Origin: Klebsormidium nitens
Lineage: Eukaryota > Streptophyta > Klebsormidiophyceae > Klebsormidiales > Klebsormidiaceae
Length of the DNA: 64,000 nucleotides
Direction: 5' to 3'
NCBI GenBank assembly: GCA_000708835.1
Contig: DF236959.1
Location: 359,685 to 423,684 of the forward strand
The notes under the pieces were generated by a model. The model saw only the letters and a list, made by a program, of their open reading frames with translations, had not been told where the DNA came from and did not search any database. Made by a program: the position numbers and the translations under genes. The first letter of the stretch is position 1, and the number at the start of each line of letters is the position of its first letter. Shown here piece after piece: positions 59,025 to 64,000 of this stretch.

Positions 59025-60390
59025 CAGGGCGGCAAAGTGCCAGCGAGACACGCCGAGACATGGGAGGTGCTAAGGAGCAAGACGAAGAACAGCTAGAAAG
59101 ATGGCAGCCGCTGGGGAAGAGCAACCTAAGAAAGCTGCGTAGAAGAAGAGGACCGTCGGGCCCGCGCCTAGTTGCGCCGGTACTTTGCCCCCAAGAAAAG
59201 CGCACGAGCACCACCGAACTGTTTACGAATCGGCTCCAGTATAGCGGGGCCGTCACGAGTACGTGGCTGGAAAACTCCCCTGAGCTGCTGAAGGAGGCCG
59301 TCAAAGTCAGGCTTAGACTGACAATAAGACCGGGGGAAGCACCCGGAAATCTGACGATGACCCGGGGAGTGAGGGCGGGGGAGCCCATTGGACGGTTTGG
59401 GTGACCGACTTATAGGAGCAGGCACGGTTCGTTTTGTGTCGGAAAGCGCGTGCCAGTCGGGGGGAGGCCTCGGGCTCCGGACCAGCAGTCTGCTAACCTC
59501 AGCCGTAGCTTCTTTGAATGCCCGCAGCGCCTCAGATCCGAAGCAAACGGCGCACGCAGACAGCACTCTGTGGAGGAAAACGGCATGAGCCAGGGTCCCA
59601 GGGGCAAGCGTGCAGGCCTCAGAGGCGGGAAGACTCTGCACGAAGGGGCAAATAAACCGACTTCTAGGGTCACGGTCTCTGGGGGAGTATGAACGAATAG
59701 TGGGGGAGGGGCTGCTCGGGGGATCCCCCCCGGGGTCTTCTGGATTTAGATCCGGGCCTGGGCTTGTCTCCCCTGCTTTGACTTTCCCCTCTCAGTCGTT
59801 TGATACCCCCCTCCTCTAGTTTCTGCGGCCCTTATCTTTCCCCGGCTGAGCCCCCCCAAGGGCAGGTGTTCCCTTCCTGTAGCGCCAATACGTGATCCCG
59901 GTGCGTCTTTCTTAAAACTCATCGAGAGAGGTGCACCTGTGACCATTGCCCCCGAAACCAACAAGTACGGTCGAGCGTGTAAGCAGCTTAGACGCGACGG
60001 CTGCTTCGGGAAGGAACTTTCGCTGTAATATTAATATGGCCACTTCCAGGCTGGACGTCTTGCGGGGGAAGTAGGAAAAGGCCAAGTACAGGCCCTCTTT
60101 GTGTTCCTCGAGAGCAAGTTTTTGGGCAATGCGAAACCCTGAAGCTCTGTCCCCAGGAGATGAAAGTGTCCCGTGCCACTCCTTTGACGAAAGGAACTCC
60201 CTCTGCTTTGACAGAGACCTGCACCCTCAGAAATTAGATTCCGCAATAAAGCTGTCTTAGTCCTAAACGCTGGCGCTGCTGACATGCCTGACGTCACGCC
60301 ACTCTTCCAGATGAATCCATACAAGCGTCGGAAAAAGATCCTAATGAAGCGCCCGCACTCCGAGTCCTTTCCAGCAGTGGCGCGCAAGTA
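59025..60390 (-). pseudogene. WW-family copy D: N-terminal and middle part
   Basis: Minus-strand homology to the family from the basic N-terminus (near 60200, CPKTCSRGTQRGP) through the WW region and first hydrophobic segments to the middle, with several frameshifts. The WW region near 59400-59480 is damaged: LPPDWHALSD is readable, but the frame changes before the second Trp. Homology stops abruptly at about 59025, at a point matching 54040 in copy B. Upstream DNA (60390-60480) matches the flank of copy B. Confidence 0.7.
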
Positions 60391-61949
60391 CTGGCGCGGT
60401 TGCGTAGCCTTCTCTTCTACAACAATCTTACGTCTTCTGCAAGCAAGCCAGCAGGATGTGACAATCGAGGAAAGATGACGTCAGCAACGACGCACGGTGA
60501 CGGTCCTTATCTTGGCGGTCTTCTTATATGAAACTCAGCTTCACTTGCGAATCTTTATTCTGCAACCGCACTGCTTGTGAAGGCGTCCGGTCAGGATGTA
60601 GCCTCTTCTGAGCGCGTTAACGCTCTGAATCAGCATCGTTGGGCTTGTCAGACCTAACGGTTCTCTGCCAAAACAATGCAGAACAGCTCAGGGCTAGCAA
60701 GAGGGATCCTTCCTGAAGGGCAAACGGATTACTTGCAGCCATTGCTAGCGTCAGATTGGCTGCAAGTAATAAAGATTCTTCTGCTCAAACGTACGAAGTG
60801 AAGGATCGCGGATACTGCCCATACGCACTTGCATCAGCTGCCTGCTCATATTACCTGGCACGACCAGTCATCTAGCCTGTTTACTGTAAACTTATCTTCT
60901 TTCTGGATCTTACAACCTCCATACAAGCGCAGTGACTTCGCTTCATGCACCTGGGTAAGCAGGCGCGCAGCGAGAAGAGCAGCGTCTATCCAAGTAGAGT
61001 CAAATCTTGCAATCGAGTGACCACTTGAAGTCTTCACCTGTCGCCTCGTCTTACATGTAATCCAGACTTACAATCTCTGGCCCCTGATCTCGCACGTCCA
61101 CTGGTTCTCGTTTGCAATGCCATGGACTCGGTCATTCTATCACAAGATCTCGACGTCATTAAGATAATTCTCGATTACCTTTTGACAGCGCAGGAGACGG
61201 GTTAAGTCAAGGTCACAGACAAGGGTTGCAGCGTGCATTCAGGTTGAGTCCAGCCACGCAGTACTGCTCCTTCTTTCCCGGCTTTGTCGGAAGCTGCGTC
61301 ACTTCGAACCATACAGTCGACTTTTCGTGTCCATCAAGCCTCTTTGAATGAGATGATCAGGCAATGGAAATGTGTCATTCGCTATTGCAAAGCCGATTGT
61401 AACGGTGCTTTTCAACGAAGTGTCTCTGTTGCGCCCGAAACTAGCATGCTCAACACGTACAGTTTTGCATTTTCAGAGACGACAATCGGAAGACTGCGCT
61501 TCCGTTACGCAGGAACGGATCATTCAAGCCTGTCGAGGTAATTGAAGCGCCCGCCTTCGACGTGCCAAGACTCGATATTTACTCCAGCGTCCTCAGTCCT
61601 AACGGCCTTCGAGGTCGTGAAGACGCTTTCAAAATCAGAGACATCGAGATGAGAATTTCTCGTATTTGTGGTTTGACCCACTGTTCACAACGATGTGGGA
61701 GTCAGGAAGACCTCACGCCATTCGTACTAGCGTCCACTTTTGATCAATTAAGGAGTTACGTCCATTCTCATGACTCGAACGTACAGAATGTAAGCCCGCC
61801 ACATGCCTGATTGTAATTTCACTTGTCCAGAAGTCTTACTCTCGTTAGGGATCCGGCAAGGAACTCGACCGTTCTAGTTGGATTAGCAACTTCTTGACAG
61901 AGCCCATCGTCTTCTATTCTGTACTGTCAGATGTATCTACCTAAAGCAG
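60391..61949. other. Intergenic flanks of copies D and E
   Basis: The left end carries the copy B-like upstream flank with TGACGTCA near 60477. The right end (from about 61865) matches the 3' flank of copy C. An inverted repeat of about 18 bp, CTTGCAGCCATTGCTAGCG then GATTGGCTGCAAGTAATA, lies near 60730-60770. No gene recognised. Confidence 0.5.
60731..60770. repeat. Short inverted repeat, possible hairpin
   Basis: ATTACTTGCAGCCA near 60729 is the reverse complement of TGGCTGCAAGTAAT near 60757, separated by about 14 bases. A 14-bp perfect stem could form in DNA or RNA. It could be a terminator-like or small-RNA-like structure, or one end of a tiny foldback element; nothing else supports a function. 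Confidence 0.6.
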
Positions 61950-63671
61950 TTAGTCTTTCACTTCCACCAGCATCCTGTCAAAGTCTGCAAGCAGCTTCTT
62001 GTCTAGGTTCTCAACCTCCGCCCCTTCTAGCTCCTTCTTCTTCTCCTCCAAAGCGTCCTCGTACGCCGCCCTCTGTCTTTCAAACAGGAATCCGACAACC
62101 GAGACGCACGCACTAATCTGCACCGGCCTGGAAGAAAGCACCAGGGTGTTGAACGTGCCCGATGCTAAGCCCTGGGGATTGGCCGCGGCCGCGGCCGCGA
62201 GCAGCCGCGCCAGGGGGAGGATCATCGGCGCCGCGTACAGGAACGCTCTCCAGGAAGACGTCAAGAGTTCCCACCGGGGCACTGGCGCCTGGAGGGGAAC
62301 TCTATAGAATAGCGGGAGAAGCGCCACTCGGGCATAGTCCAGTCTGAGGGCGTAGGGGTGGAGCCTCCAACTGAGGGCGGGGCAAAGAGCGACTAGGAGT
62401 CGCGAGAAACACGCGCAGTTCCAGAATAGTCGGCAACTAGGCAGGCGGGCTTTGGCAGCCCGGTGGATTGTCCCGAGGGAGGAGCCCAGCGCGGGAAATA
62501 CGTTGATGAGGAGGGCAACGCAGAGGGCTGACTCGAACCGGGCAGCCAGAACTCCCCCGAGGTACGAAGGCCGAGAACCAAGCGCAAGAACGACGAACGG
62601 CAGCGGTTGCGGGAGCGCGAGGAAAGCTGCCGTCAGGAAGAAACTCGTCCCCACACCTAGTTGTTTCGCCCCGTAGACAGCGCTCGTGCACCAGAAGAGC
62701 GTTACGACTGTGCTCCAGTACAGCCCGACTGTTACGAGTGCCTGGAGAATCCCCCCGAGCTGCTGAAGAAGGCCGTTGCAAAACAGGGTTAAAGTTCTGG
62801 TTAACCCGGGGGAGGCGCCGGGAGGTTTGAAGGTAACCGGGAGCGAGGGCGGGGGATCCCACTGGACGGTTTTGGTCACCGAGTTGCAGAAATAAACCCG
62901 GTTTGTTTTGGGGTCAAGGAGCGTGTGCCAGTCGGGGGGGAGCCCCGGGTCTCGCTGGAGCAGCTGGCCCGACATGCGAGAATCCTTTTCAAATGCTAGC
63001 AGCGTGTATCCGGCGAAAAGGAGGGCGAAAATAGAGGCCAAGCCCTGGACGACAATCACATCACCGAGGGTGACGGCAGCAGGTATCACACCGGGGAAGA
63101 ATGCGCAAACGGAAATTGCCAGAGTGGCAGTGCAAGCTGACAACGCCAAGGAACGGCCTGAAGGACCCGGCAAGCGAACTTTAAGGACAGGCCGCTCGGT
63201 TTCTTGTCGTGGGCTGTCGTCTCCTGATTCTGACGTCTCGCCAGAGCTCCTACTCCCGCCCGCTCTAGTTCCCCTTGCTTTACGTTCCCCAGCTGGAAGA
63301 GTCTTCCACGCTCTAGTTCCTCCAGCTAGGCTCCCTCTCCCCCGGATGCACTTCCCCGGGCTGTCTTTGCACAGTGTCGCGTTAGCAGCTGAAGCCGGTT
63401 CACTGTTCCCCCGGCCAGTCTGTGGGAGAGCGCCAAATGCTTTCAGAACCGTGCAGCGCAAACGGCGGTCTGTAGAGAGGCATGGTGCCCTGTGTCTTGG
63501 ACCAGGAGAACCGCCCACTGACGGCTGATAACAATTGTTGCGGAACAAGGACGGATGATGAAAGGGCGGGCCCTTCTCTGTCAACTGTCGTGGCTCCCGA
63601 TTCGAGGTGGTAGACAATGCGAAAGCTTCCAGAAGGCCTCTCCCAACAACAAGAGACGCACCGGTCAGCAT
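61950..63671 (-). CDS. WW-domain multi-membrane-segment protein, copy E, intact (573 residues)
   Basis: The only unbroken member of the cluster: a single open frame from ATG 63671 to the stop at 61950. Residues 1-165 are Ser/Gly/Arg-rich with GET-type repeats. Two hydrophobic stretches lie at about 172-225. A WW domain spans about 244-274 (LPPDWHTLLDPKTNRVYFCN to VQWDPPP, Trp248 and Trp271). At least four further hydrophobic segments lie between about 290 and 532, and an Ala run (LLAAAAAANP) near 490-500. The charged coiled tail reads ALEEKKKELEGAE to LDKKLLADFDRML. The WW domain should bind Pro-rich peptides. A WW domain between membrane segments is unusual and I do not recognise a named family. 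No intron is seen. Intact reading suggests function; expression is unknown. Confidence 0.8.
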   Translation of the reverse strand: MLTGASLVVGRGLLEAFALSTTSNREPRQLTEKGPPFHHPSLFRNNCYQPSVGGSPGPRHRAPCLSTDRRLRCTVLKAFGALPQTGRGNSEPASAANATLCKDSPGKCIRGRGSLAGGTRAWKTLPAGERKARGTRAGGSRSSGETSESGDDSPRQETERPVLKVRLPGPSGRSLALSACTATLAISVCAFFPGVIPAAVTLGDVIVVQGLASIFALLFAGYTLLAFEKDSRMSGQLLQRDPGLPPDWHTLLDPKTNRVYFCNSVTKTVQWDPPPSLPVTFKPPGASPGLTRTLTLFCNGLLQQLGGILQALVTVGLYWSTVVTLFWCTSAVYGAKQLGVGTSFFLTAAFLALPQPLPFVVLALGSRPSYLGGVLAARFESALCVALLINVFPALGSSLGTIHRAAKARLPSCRLFWNCACFSRLLVALCPALSWRLHPYALRLDYARVALLPLFYRVPLQAPVPRWELLTSSWRAFLYAAPMILPLARLLAAAAAANPQGLASGTFNTLVLSSRPVQISACVSVVGFLFERQRAAYEDALEEKKKELEGAEVENLDKKLLADFDRMLVEVKD

Positions 63672-64000
63672 TGTATTTCTACTTTGACTAAAAGGTAAGG
63701 AACTTTACCATTGGAAACAAGCAACTATGAACAAGCTAAGGCGATCCCAGGCTGACAACCATTCTGGCTGATGATGAATCTGTGATACTGCAAGCTGCAG
63801 CTGGTGTCTGCCTAAATTTCATAGCACCCTCCTCTTCGCCCTACCTTTTAGCTTAGTAGCTTGCTATGTTCATTCCTCAAGCGATGGCCATACCTCGCCT
63901 GCTTTGCTTCGCGCATCGCCGTGCGTGCAAAGTAAGACTACTGCCCGTCGCGCCTGGCCTGCTTTCGACAAAATATGAGCGCCCAATGTGACGGCCGGCT
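63672..64000. other. Upstream region of copy E
   Basis: About 330 bp to the end of the window, holding the likely promoter of copy E. No clear TATA box, and no TGACGTCA like that upstream of copies B and D. Confidence 0.45.

Overview
This window is nuclear DNA of a photosynthetic eukaryote, most probably a streptophyte green alga (Klebsormidium-like) or an early land plant. Genes are intron-rich with GT-AG junctions, and coding exons are clearly GC-richer than introns. Several products have plant-type relatives: a D-cysteine desulfhydrase, a zinc-ribbon SAM methyltransferase of the At1g78140/At2g41040 kind, and a PDR-type ABCG transporter. A homologue of the cilium transition-fibre protein FBF1 points to a lineage that still makes flagellated cells. 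The species assignment is inference. No bacterial, plasmid or CRISPR features were seen.

Layout: (1) 1.6-3.2 kb, minus: ARL1 small GTPase. (2) 3.9-12.2 kb, plus: FBF1-like coiled-coil gene, divergent from ARL1. (3) 13.5-18.2 kb, plus: theta-like glutathione S-transferase. (4) 19.6-21.1 kb, plus: single-exon F-box/LRR-like protein. (5) 22.7-27.5 kb, minus: D-cysteine desulfhydrase, divergent from (6) an unrecognised Pro-rich, Lys/Glu-rich protein at 28.3-30.1 kb, plus. (7) 31.4-44.9 kb, minus: a 23-exon PDR/ABCG transporter of about 1546 residues. (8) 47.0-47.4 kb, plus: an uncertain small gene or relic. (9) 50.2-63.7 kb: a cluster of one intact and several broken copies of an unfamiliar family with one WW domain and many hydrophobic segments. 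One minus-strand copy seems to be split by a segment holding an intronless methyltransferase gene.

Two patterns stand out. First, introns of FBF1, GST, D-cysteine desulfhydrase and the ABCG gene repeatedly hold tandem copies of the neighbouring exon edge together with its splice site, at periods of about 105-170 bp. I count eight affected junctions and at least 13 extra copies. Most have decayed, but two in the GST gene are still in-frame 57-nt cassettes with AG/GT borders. This looks like recurrent short tandem duplication across exon-intron boundaries feeding intron growth and occasionally new cassette exons. Second, the WW/multi-membrane cluster shows segmental duplication followed by frameshift decay and possible gene insertion.

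The genes do not form a pathway. They are ordinary unlinked eukaryotic genes (vesicle traffic, cilium, detoxification, protein turnover, sulphur/D-amino-acid metabolism, membrane export). Exon borders were derived by hand from splice consensus, reading-frame phase and family similarity. Borders stated exactly are phase-consistent, but positions may be off by a base in places.
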